A DNA stretch of 64,000 bases from Paenibacillus radicis (ex Gao et al. 2016) (GTDB lineage Bacteria; Bacillota; Bacilli; Paenibacillales; Paenibacillaceae), in contig NZ_BMHY01000011.1 of the NCBI RefSeq assembly GCF_014641555.1, positions 6,711 through 70,710 on the forward strand, given 5' to 3'. Both the position numbers and the translations under genes were made by a program. Positions 27,754 through 35,795 of the stretch are shown here, in pieces. Positions within the stretch are counted from its first letter, which is position 1; each line of letters opens with the position of its first letter. The notes beneath the pieces were generated by a model. It had not been told where the DNA came from. It ran no database searches and worked only from the letters and a program-made list of their open reading frames with translations.

Positions 27754-28439
27754 ATTACATATGGGACTTAATGGTCAAGGCTCAGCGTTCGGGCAAGAGC
27801 AAGAAAGGTATTTACTTTCAGCCTGCCAAGGTGTACTCGCCGTACATGGAGCTGAGCCTTGTCGACATCAATGCCATGCATATCGAGCGGGAAGTCGAAG
27901 TGAATCCTTACTATCGGTTTTACGATATTTTTCTCGACATGTTCACGCTCGACAACGAGGAATCTGAAGAGCTGCGCAACGCGCTGTTCGATATTATGAT
28001 TCATTTTTTGGCGGACATCGATCTGATGCAGGGAATGAACAGGCGGGAGTATTGTATCCGGTTTGTTCTTAAGGATATGGAGGAATGTCTGTTCGGGGAG
28101 GATGTGAAACGCGGTCTGGCATTGTTTAACCGGGATGAAAGGGAAATCATTGCTGTCAATGTGCTGCGTCTTTACGAGACTGGCGAAGCCGTCTATCTGC
28201 TCAAGGATACGATGAGGAAGCTGTTCCGCCGTTCGACGATCTATGTGAACTGTGAGGAGAAGGATGAGCTGGTCTTCTATGTCGGGCAGAAGGAATCGGC
28301 GGAGACGAAAGCGCGAATCGAGCTGGTGCGGCGAATTTTTCTGCCGATCCGCTTCGATACGGAAATTTACTGGGAGCATCATTTCGGCATACAGGGCTAT
28401 GAAGAAACGATGCGGATTGATCGTATCGCCTTGTATTAG
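27750..28439 (+). CDS. Unknown protein of the injection-system locus
   Basis: This 229-residue protein is mostly charged and alpha/beta with no recognised motif. The TTG at 27750 overlaps the previous stop and has GAAGGGG 7 bases upstream; an ATG at 27744 is in frame but its spacing is poor. Translational coupling to the preceding gene suggests that the two proteins form a complex. A baseplate role (TssG- or gp6-like) is conceivable but not shown. Confidence 0.75.
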   Translation: MNYIWDLMVKAQRSGKSKKGIYFQPAKVYSPYMELSLVDINAMHIEREVEVNPYYRFYDIFLDMFTLDNEESEELRNALFDIMIHFLADIDLMQGMNRREYCIRFVLKDMEECLFGEDVKRGLALFNRDEREIIAVNVLRLYETGEAVYLLKDTMRKLFRRSTIYVNCEEKDELVFYVGQKESAETKARIELVRRIFLPIRFDTEIYWEHHFGIQGYEETMRIDRIALY

Positions 28440-28462
28440 GCAGGGAAGGAGGGGGAGCGACA

Positions 28463-31246
28463 TTGCGAGGCTATACATACAAAATTTATAAACCAGGCGT
28501 TGATGAGCAAGGCAGAAGCGGGCAGGGCAACGCTTCGGATGGCGCTTCACAGCAGTTCGGTTCTGCATTCGGCAATGGCATAGTTCATGGCGAATCCGGT
28601 TCTTCTAGTTCCGGGTTCGGGTCCGGTTCCGATGCCGGCTCTAGGCGATACGGGCGGGATGAGCTAGAGGAGATGACGACGCATCAGCTGCGCCGCATCT
28701 GCCACGAGGAGCGGCTGGTCAAAGGCGTTGTGGAGTCGCAGGATCGCGGCGAGCTGATTCGGACGGTATTGAAATATCGGGGAGCTGCCGACCGCCTATT
28801 CATCCGCAGCCTGCGGGATGGCGGTATCCAGCGCATCGAGCATGCGCTGCGAAGCTATTTGAACAGTCCGCAGCTTGGGGCGGAAACGATTCAGGTGCCG
28901 GCCAAGCTGACCCTATATGCCGGTCTAAGATTGGACGGGAGCGACGGCTACCGCGTTCGGACGGGGCAGGCGTCGGGTATTGGCGAATCGAATGTGCTGA
29001 TCGTCAATGAGCGGGATGAGCTATGCGGCATTATGAATCTGGTCAAGGACGAGAAGGAACCGGGCGCATATACGCTTCAGTTCGATAAGCAGACGGAGCT
29101 GAGCCGGACGTCCAACCGCAATTATAGCCTGTTGTTTTTCCGCAAGCAGGATTCGGATTATTTGTATAAAGCGTATTACAGCGAAAGACCGATGCCGCCG
29201 ACCAATCTTCATTATTGGCGATTGCCGGTAGCCGAGCTGGATATCCGTCAATTGGAGGCTACGCAAGCGGTATTGGCGATTGACTTCGGCACATCCAATA
29301 CTACGGCTGGCGCTTATCTGGACCATGGGTATATCGCATCGCCCAACAGGCATGATTTGCTGAATGGGAGCTTGAAGCTTGGTGCAATCAATTATGTGTC
29401 ATTCGCTAGTGAAAGCGGCAATTGGATCGAAATGCTGCCGACGGCAATCGGTGTGACGGATTGTTCCGATTCTTCGGCAATTGTCTATTGTTACGGCTAT
29501 GAGGCGTTACGCCAATTAAAGAAAAACGGCTACGCCAGCCGGGCATCCGTCTTTCTGGGCATGAAACGCTGGGTGAACGGAAGGGACAAGCTGGAGGAAG
29601 TAACCGACGTTCACGGCAATACGGCAACGGTTAAGCGCGGCGATATTATTCGAGCGTATTTGCTGCATGTGATCGAGACGGCCGAGCATCGCTTCAAGTG
29701 CCGGTTCAATCAGCTGCATTTCACGACGCCGGTTAAGCTGAAGGAATCATTCCTGGAAATGTTCTCCGCTATCCTGCCGGAATATGAGATTGAACGGGAG
29801 CATGCGGTAGATGAAGGAATGGCGGTGCTGTACAACACCATCGCCGATCAGATCGAGCAGAACCGTTATATCGACGGTGAAACGTATGATGCTCTCGTCA
29901 TCGATTGCGGCGGCGGAACGACGGATTTGTCTTCCTGCCGGTTCCAGATCGAGGAGGGGCGTATTTCCTATAAAATCGATATCCGCACCGCCTATGAGAA
30001 TGGCGATACCAACTTCGGAGGCAATAATCTCACCTATCGGGTGATGCAATATATGAAAATCGCATTCGCCGACTATTACTTAGGAATCCGTTCCGGGGGG
30101 GATATCGACGAACTAATTGAAGTAGCCGGCGTTGATCTGTTCCGGTATGTCGATGATCAGGGAACAGCCAAGGTCTACGAGCAGCTGGAACGCCGCTATG
30201 CCGAAGCGGAGCGAGTGTTGCCTACAAGATTTAGAGAATACGAGAATCGTACGGGTGACGAATATTGGCGAGTGCGCCGCAACTTTTATTTTTTGTGGGA
30301 GCTGGCCGAGGCGATGAAGGTTGAGTTTTTCCGCCGGACGGGCATCGTTCGCAGAAGATTCGAAGCCGAGCGGACTTCGCGCTCTTCAGGCGTACTGGAC
30401 AATGATCTGCATGTGACACCGGTCGAGCGATGGAGCTTGTCGCTTCGGGGGGAGGACGGGCGCTTGGCTGATCGTCACGACAGTCCGGATATCGTCTTCA
30501 CGGTCAATGAAATGACCAAGCTGCTGAAATCGGATATTTATGCGGTCATAAGCAAGTTTCTCGAAGGCTTCTATCTGGACGGAAGGCTGCAGCAGTATCA
30601 AATCTTGAAGCTGACGGGGCAATCCTGCCGGATTGACGTTTTCCGCGAGGCGCTTAAGGAATTTGTACCGGGACGAAGCATCGAGTTCCGGCAACGGTCA
30701 GAGGACGCAGATAAGGTGCCTGATTTGAAGCTAAGCTGCTTGAGAGGCTCGATTCGGTATTTGACTGCGCGCAAGCTCGGGCAGATTGAAGCGAATATAA
30801 CACGGGTCGCGCCGGTTGTTCCATACACCGTAACCGCGTTTACTCATCAAGGCGGCGAGAAGGTGCTCATTAACAGCATGGAGCGGTTGAGCGGGTTGCG
30901 AGGCGGCGTTTCGAGGCCGAAAGCGGTGTCCGAAGTGGAGTTCTACTTGAAAGGCGGGGATGAACGCATGCTTCGCAAGTATGTATACGCCAATCATCCA
31001 GAGGGCTATAAGCCAGCGCTGTATGAGGAGATTGCCGGCTTGTATGGCGATCAAATTCCGCAGGAGGAGACGGATACGATCGTCAATGGGGAGTCGAAGT
31101 TTTTCGTTGTGACGGGTGACAATCAGTGGGGCTTCTTCATTGTGCCGGTCGCACGGGTGAACGAGCAGCTGCAGCTGGGCGAGAAACGGCTGTTCACGTT
31201 CGAAGATGACCTGTCAGAGCTGGACTTCTTCGACGGAATGAAATAG
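28463..31246 (+). CDS. Large Hsp70/actin-fold ATPase with SAP-like N-terminus (SrfB-like)
   Basis: This 927-residue protein contains an Hsp70/actin-type nucleotide site: phosphate-1 loop AIDFGTSNTTAG (D274-T277) and phosphate-2 loop VIDCGGGTTDLS (D481-T486), with GDTNFGGNN after it. The N-terminal 270 residues carry a Gly/Ser-rich stretch and a Rho-N/SAP-like helix pair (MTTHQLRRICHEERL ... ELIRTVLKYRG). The C-terminal third is not recognised. It resembles SrfB-type virulence-associated proteins. A J-domain gene in the same operon suggests a dedicated chaperone pair. The start is TTG, 8 bases after GGAGGGGG. Confidence 0.82.
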   Translation: MRGYTYKIYKPGVDEQGRSGQGNASDGASQQFGSAFGNGIVHGESGSSSSGFGSGSDAGSRRYGRDELEEMTTHQLRRICHEERLVKGVVESQDRGELIRTVLKYRGAADRLFIRSLRDGGIQRIEHALRSYLNSPQLGAETIQVPAKLTLYAGLRLDGSDGYRVRTGQASGIGESNVLIVNERDELCGIMNLVKDEKEPGAYTLQFDKQTELSRTSNRNYSLLFFRKQDSDYLYKAYYSERPMPPTNLHYWRLPVAELDIRQLEATQAVLAIDFGTSNTTAGAYLDHGYIASPNRHDLLNGSLKLGAINYVSFASESGNWIEMLPTAIGVTDCSDSSAIVYCYGYEALRQLKKNGYASRASVFLGMKRWVNGRDKLEEVTDVHGNTATVKRGDIIRAYLLHVIETAEHRFKCRFNQLHFTTPVKLKESFLEMFSAILPEYEIEREHAVDEGMAVLYNTIADQIEQNRYIDGETYDALVIDCGGGTTDLSSCRFQIEEGRISYKIDIRTAYENGDTNFGGNNLTYRVMQYMKIAFADYYLGIRSGGDIDELIEVAGVDLFRYVDDQGTAKVYEQLERRYAEAERVLPTRFREYENRTGDEYWRVRRNFYFLWELAEAMKVEFFRRTGIVRRRFEAERTSRSSGVLDNDLHVTPVERWSLSLRGEDGRLADRHDSPDIVFTVNEMTKLLKSDIYAVISKFLEGFYLDGRLQQYQILKLTGQSCRIDVFREALKEFVPGRSIEFRQRSEDADKVPDLKLSCLRGSIRYLTARKLGQIEANITRVAPVVPYTVTAFTHQGGEKVLINSMERLSGLRGGVSRPKAVSEVEFYLKGGDERMLRKYVYANHPEGYKPALYEEIAGLYGDQIPQEETDTIVNGESKFFVVTGDNQWGFFIVPVARVNEQLQLGEKRLFTFEDDLSELDFFDGMK

Positions 31247-31262
31247 AGAGGAGGCTGCATCC

Positions 31263-32054
31263 ATGTTCATTGATCGGTATCCGAGTTTTACGAAGGGACG
31301 GATTCTGAAGACGGAGATGCTCGACAGTCTTCGGGATTATCCGCGTCATATGCTGGATATTTATTATGCCGGTTATTCGGACGGTATTCTGACAGGCGCA
31401 GATATATCGGTCGGAGAGCATACGCTAACGATTAGCCGGGGAATTGTCAAATATGGCGGCAGGCTATACGTGCTGGAACAGGAGCAGGAGCTGCGCTATG
31501 AATCGACGGGCAGGGAAACGGTCATCAAGATCCGTTTCGCCGAAGAGCCGGTTGTCCGAAGCGATATGACCGCTTATACGGCGGATATTGTGCTGGATGA
31601 GAATGTCGTCTTGCAGCAAGGCGAGCTTGAGCTTGGAAGATTCAAGCTTAAGCAAGGGGCCAGGCTGCGGATGAATTATGAAAGCTTCCGCGACATGTCG
31701 ACGGAGTTCAACACGCTGCAGTTCGTCCACGTACGTTATTCGGGATATGCTCAGAGCACGATGGCTCCTATTATTATGCGCAGGTACGCCGACGAGCTGC
31801 TGCGCAGCGGCAGCAGCGATCCGCATGACATCACTTTCGCGATGCTGATCTTGAACGAGGGGACGGCGGCCTTTTCGGTCATTGAGCATTATGTTGCCGT
31901 TCGTCTGGGAGCCGAACGCAGGCCTATGGAAAATACGCAGCTTTATGAGAGCTTGCGCCGCATATTGGATCATGCCGCTTCTCGAAGCGGGGATCGTTTC
32001 GGTCGGGGCGGTGATTTGCGGCCAGGGGGCATGCAGCGGGTGCTGGTGGATTAG
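31263..32054 (+). CDS. Beta-rich protein, baseplate/TssK-like candidate
   Basis: This 263-residue protein starts MFIDRYPSFTKGRILKTEML and then has paired strands (GADISVGEHTLTISRG, VKYGGRLYVLE). That pattern is common in phage baseplate and T6SS TssK N-terminal shell domains, where a protein start is followed by a self-assembled beta shell. A helical C-terminus ends in a Gly/Arg-rich tail. A GAGGAGG site precedes it. The assignment is a structural guess; no family match is claimed. Confidence 0.7.
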   Translation: MFIDRYPSFTKGRILKTEMLDSLRDYPRHMLDIYYAGYSDGILTGADISVGEHTLTISRGIVKYGGRLYVLEQEQELRYESTGRETVIKIRFAEEPVVRSDMTAYTADIVLDENVVLQQGELELGRFKLKQGARLRMNYESFRDMSTEFNTLQFVHVRYSGYAQSTMAPIIMRRYADELLRSGSSDPHDITFAMLILNEGTAAFSVIEHYVAVRLGAERRPMENTQLYESLRRILDHAASRSGDRFGRGGDLRPGGMQRVLVD

Positions 32055-32229
32055 AGCTAGAAACGTATTTGCAACATTATCGAAGAGGATGAGTGGCTGT
32101 CAGTGAACTGCCACAAACTGGAGATTGGAACAGTATCAGCCGATTAATACGAAGCCTGTCGAGGCTGTACACTGCTAATGAAGAATAGGGATAGTTGCTA
32201 GCTACGAAGCCTACGAAGGAGGAATAGAA

Positions 32230-32820
32230 ATGGAATTTGCAGATGAGAAAATAGCAGCTCTATTAAATGAAGCAGAGAAGTTGGAGGTATCCAATGATAT
32301 TCTGGCGGGGCCCGTTCAGATCGGCAACCAATACTACGAATTCGAAGAAAGAGCTTTCTACGATGATAGAGTGAAGATTTACATGCCCAAAGACTTCGAC
32401 GAGCTGCCTGAATCGTATAAAAAAATTAAATATCCGTCTAGTGAACGTCCGGAAATTATTAAGTCCGATGAGCATGGGGTTGTCAACATTACGCTCAATC
32501 GGGTGGACAATGACCTGGAGGAAGAATGGGTTGCAGAGCTGACGGATGGGATGAAAGCGATGATGAAGAAGCTTAATCCTGCCTATGTTTTCTATTCCGA
32601 TGGGGTGGAGGCTGTCGGGGAGAAAAATATCGGCTACCTGGAATTTAAAAGTCCCGCGCTCGACGGATTTATGTACAATCTCATGTTTCTGTTCGAATTT
32701 GACGGTCAAACGGTAATGGGAACCTTTTGTTGCATGTACAAGGAATATACCAATTGGAGAGACATCGCTTTTCAAATTGTGAAAACAATTCGCGTAGTCA
32801 AAGGGGAGGAACAGACATGA
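32230..32820 (+). CDS. PsbP/DUF1795-like protein, candidate Eag-type effector chaperone
   Basis: This 196-residue protein has the strand order of the Mog1/PsbP fold: an aromatic N-terminal strand (YYEFEERAF), DDRVKIYMPKDFDEL, then VNITLNRV and later FLFEFDGQTVMGTFCC with a final helix. T6SS Eag chaperones (DUF1795) share this outline and bind the hydrophobic N-terminal segments of VgrG-linked effectors. Here it is coupled by ATGA to a VgrG-like gene, and a VgrG-fused toxin with hydrophobic helices follows. AAGGAGGA precedes the ATG. Confidence 0.7.
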   Translation: MEFADEKIAALLNEAEKLEVSNDILAGPVQIGNQYYEFEERAFYDDRVKIYMPKDFDELPESYKKIKYPSSERPEIIKSDEHGVVNITLNRVDNDLEEEWVAELTDGMKAMMKKLNPAYVFYSDGVEAVGEKNIGYLEFKSPALDGFMYNLMFLFEFDGQTVMGTFCCMYKEYTNWRDIAFQIVKTIRVVKGEEQT

Positions 32821-34232
32821 ACCAAGCCCTGCACACTTTTGCCGATTTAATCATAGCGCCTTACAAGTTCGAATCGGTTACGGAGCTCAAAATTACGAAG
32901 CAATTGAATGAGCATGCCAAGCTGTATATCCGCGGAATGATTGCCGAGGAACGAATGGATCATGATGTGGAAAGTGCCGATGAGAACGAGCGGATCGATA
33001 TTTCGTTGAGAGACGGCGACCGGCAGCTAAGGCTGTTTCAAGGCGTCGTCACCAGCATTGCGGTGGAGACGGTACGGAATGTTCGAAGTATTGTGATTGA
33101 AGCGCTCAGCGCGACCAGCTTAATGGATATGAAGAAGGAAAGCCGTTCCTATCAGAATAAAGCGATGAAGTATAGTGAAATCTTTAATTCGGCAACAGAA
33201 GCATATCCTGGCTCTGAAGTGATTGATCAGGCGTCCAATGGAAAGAGCATTGGCGGTTTCCTCGTGCAGTATAAAGAGACGGACTGGGACTTCATTAAGC
33301 GTCTGGCCTCTCACTTCCATGCCGCACTCGCTCCGATATGCAGTGTTGAAGGGGTTAAATACTATATCGGACTGCCCAATCATCCGGCAAAACGGAGTCT
33401 GAACGAGTTTAATTACTCCATTACCAATAATCTGAAGGAATATCGGCTGAAATCCGCCGTTGGCGAAGGGCTGGATATTCAAGCGCAGGACTTCATCCGT
33501 TATGAAGTGACGACGAATGAAGTATTCGAGCTGTGCGATGCCGTTGAATTCAAAAAAAGACGGCTGTATGTCTATAACGCTGTTACCGAATTCAGAAATG
33601 GCGTTCTGACTCATACCTATCAATTTATGGATGCCAAAGGGTTCAGCTTCGGTAAAATGCACAATCGTGCATTAGCGGGAACGTCGTTGTTCGGCAAGGT
33701 TGTTGGCATATCCAACGACACCGTCAAAGTGTTCCTCGATATTGACAAAGACCAGGACGATGCCACTGCGAGCTGGTTTCCTTACTCCACAATCTATTCC
33801 TCACCTGATGGAAGCGGCTGGTACTGCATGCCGGAAACCGGCGACCAAATCCGAGTCTACTTTCCCGACGAGCAGGATGGCAACGCATTTGCCGCGAGCT
33901 CTGTTAACTTGTCATCATCCGATTCAAAGAAACGAAGCGATCCATCGGTTAAAAGTATCAGCACCAAATACGGTAAACAGATTGTTTTCCAGCCCGGCGC
34001 TGTTGAAATCATCGGAAGCGGGCAGCTGCTCATGCGCTTGACCGACGATGGTGGTATCGAAATTAACAGCGATAAGAAAATAGCGTTGAACGCCGAGGAT
34101 GACATCGAAATTAACGGCGGGACCAAGGTCATCATTCAAGGGGAAGAAGGAGTAGATCTGAAGCAAGCAAGCGCCACCTTAAGCATTCTGGATGATGTCA
34201 CGATGAGCGGAGGGAAGGTGAACATCGTATGA
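32817..34232 (+). CDS. VgrG/gpD-like spike protein without toxin domain
   Basis: This 471-residue protein resembles VgrG and phage late-control protein D. The gp27-like part includes KKESRSYQNKAMKYSEIF and the family hallmark QYKETDWDFIKRLAS. A gp5-like OB region follows (WFPYSTIYSS, GSGWYCMPETGDQIRVYF), and the C-terminus is a run of short strands (GGIEINSDKKIALNAEDDIE) typical of the beta-helix spike. The ATG overlaps the stop of the candidate chaperone. It lacks an effector extension and may be the generic spike. Confidence 0.88.
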   Translation: MNQALHTFADLIIAPYKFESVTELKITKQLNEHAKLYIRGMIAEERMDHDVESADENERIDISLRDGDRQLRLFQGVVTSIAVETVRNVRSIVIEALSATSLMDMKKESRSYQNKAMKYSEIFNSATEAYPGSEVIDQASNGKSIGGFLVQYKETDWDFIKRLASHFHAALAPICSVEGVKYYIGLPNHPAKRSLNEFNYSITNNLKEYRLKSAVGEGLDIQAQDFIRYEVTTNEVFELCDAVEFKKRRLYVYNAVTEFRNGVLTHTYQFMDAKGFSFGKMHNRALAGTSLFGKVVGISNDTVKVFLDIDKDQDDATASWFPYSTIYSSPDGSGWYCMPETGDQIRVYFPDEQDGNAFAASSVNLSSSDSKKRSDPSVKSISTKYGKQIVFQPGAVEIIGSGQLLMRLTDDGGIEINSDKKIALNAEDDIEINGGTKVIIQGEEGVDLKQASATLSILDDVTMSGGKVNIV

Positions 34233-34837
34233 TTCCGGTTATGGATCGCACGGCGGCATTGGAAGACTTGCTCGTGAATCATTTGGCGGGGGAGTGGCAG
34301 CAGGATTTCGTTACGATTAACGAGCGGTACATGGCGGACAAAGATCGTATTGACCGCACCTTGACTGCGGCCTTTGAAACAGCGTGCTTACATGCAGCTC
34401 AGCTGCAGTTGCAAGGGCGCAAACGGGATATTCAATATATCCATTTTTCCTATTTGCGGACGAGCTTCATGGAGCAGAGAGCGGAATATCGAATCGACCT
34501 TTATGATGCCGACTGGTATATGGATAAAGAGGAATGCTGCAGCCTGTGGCAGGCTGACTTCTTATTCAATCCGGTGTTCGAGCGGCAGCGGGAGCTGGAG
34601 AAGCAGAGAGTGAATTACGCGCGGAAGATCAACCCGATGGACATTGAGCATATCATCCATCAGGAAGCGATGAAATATCATCTGCTTGCTATTGAATATA
34701 TTCGAGACAGAGTGCCGGCGCTAATTGAGAGTGAAGGGTATGCAGCGATGAGGAAAAGCGAGGATTTGACCATTCTGGCTGGGGAGTACAGAGATCAGCA
34801 TGAGCTTCTGTATCCCGATAGCGGATCGGATGAATAA
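34229..34837 (+). CDS. Unknown helical protein between spike genes
   Basis: This 202-residue, charged, mostly helical protein has no recognised motif. It contains aromatic patches (IQYIHFSYLRTSFMEQR) and an acidic C-terminus. The start overlaps the VgrG stop (ATGA) and the next gene starts two bases after its stop. It could be a spike-loading adaptor or a baseplate subunit; there is no direct evidence. Confidence 0.72.
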   Translation: MIPVMDRTAALEDLLVNHLAGEWQQDFVTINERYMADKDRIDRTLTAAFETACLHAAQLQLQGRKRDIQYIHFSYLRTSFMEQRAEYRIDLYDADWYMDKEECCSLWQADFLFNPVFERQRELEKQRVNYARKINPMDIEHIIHQEAMKYHLLAIEYIRDRVPALIESEGYAAMRKSEDLTILAGEYRDQHELLYPDSGSDE

Positions 34838-34839
34838 GG

Positions 34840-35364
34840 ATGGATTATTTTATTTTGAAGCAAGACGAGCGATATGCCAATACGCCAACGCTGCTGGAGG
34901 TTAGACAGAAGATCGACTCCAGGAATGTGAACAGATTTCACGCTGGGAAAATACCGGATACGGTCGTATTTCGAGTTGCGGCCGATGCAGATAGCAGCTT
35001 TCTCGATATTCTCGATCGCCAGCTCTATCTCGTATCGGACAAGCTTAAGCGAGTGATCGAAATGTATGCACCGGGAACGCTGTTCAAAATGATTCCGCTC
35101 ATTGATGCGCGGAATAGAAAGCAGCAAATCTACTATTTGCCGATTTTTGAAGAGGTGGAAGCGCTAAGTTCAAGCAGCGAGTTCAATCTGGATCGCAGCG
35201 TCATTAAGAAATTGGTGCTGCAGAGGGAAAACGTGCAAGGGAAGAAAATTTTCGCGTTAAAAGAAGGCGAGCGTACACTCGTTATCGTTCGATTGGATGT
35301 AGCGGAAAGCATTATGCGCAGAGGCTTCATGGGTACGAAGCTAGTACGGGCAGCAATGGAATAG
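34840..35364 (+). CDS. Imm11/DUF1629-like protein
   Basis: This 174-residue protein resembles the DUF1629/Imm11-Imm43 group in its central motif LVSDKLKRVIEMYAPG followed by a strand-rich end with YYLPIFEEVEAL. Members often sit beside T6SS or polymorphic-toxin genes as immunity or accessory factors. Here it is embedded between spike genes rather than after a toxin, so it may be a structural part of the system. The fit is by eye only. Confidence 0.6.
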   Translation: MDYFILKQDERYANTPTLLEVRQKIDSRNVNRFHAGKIPDTVVFRVAADADSSFLDILDRQLYLVSDKLKRVIEMYAPGTLFKMIPLIDARNRKQQIYYLPIFEEVEALSSSSEFNLDRSVIKKLVLQRENVQGKKIFALKEGERTLVIVRLDVAESIMRRGFMGTKLVRAAME

Positions 35365-35380
35365 AGGGGGAGGATGAACA

Positions 35381-35776
35381 ATGGGAGACGAGAGCGGGTA
35401 TGTGGTTAGAGGTGCAAAAATGCAATGCAGCTTTGGAAGCAATTTCCGGCGGATCAATCTGCCGCAAAGTCATGGCGCTTATGTTAACGATAAGCCGATG
35501 ATGAATGAGTCCGACCGGATGCCAGTTGAAAATATCGCTTATTTTGGAGTATGCAGCAGCGTAGAGAATGACAATACGGAAGTTTTATATTTATTTGGCA
35601 AGGATGGAGCGCCCGTAAATGGAAAACGGTGCTGCCCCGTTTTTCTTGATGATTGGTTGCTTACCAAAGCGGATGCGCTGGTTGATGGAAAGCCGGCGTT
35701 AACGACGAAATCACAGCTCATTTGCATGCATGATGGAGTCATTACGTTTGTAGATGACGGACAGCATTCCGATTAA
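35381..35776 (+). CDS. DUF4280 PAAR-like spike-tip protein
   Basis: This 131-residue protein matches DUF4280, a PAAR-like family that caps spikes in contractile systems. It begins with VVRGAKMQCSFGS, and has IAYFGVCSS, CCPVFLDDWL and a C-terminal CMHDGVITFVDDGQ. The conserved Cys and His residues fit a metal-bound cone. AGGGGGAGG precedes the ATG. The 3' end lies next to the toxin-bearing VgrG gene, as tip genes often do. Confidence 0.88.
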   Translation: MGDESGYVVRGAKMQCSFGSNFRRINLPQSHGAYVNDKPMMNESDRMPVENIAYFGVCSSVENDNTEVLYLFGKDGAPVNGKRCCPVFLDDWLLTKADALVDGKPALTTKSQLICMHDGVITFVDDGQHSD

Positions 35777-35795
35777 GGCGGACGGAGGCGTGGGG

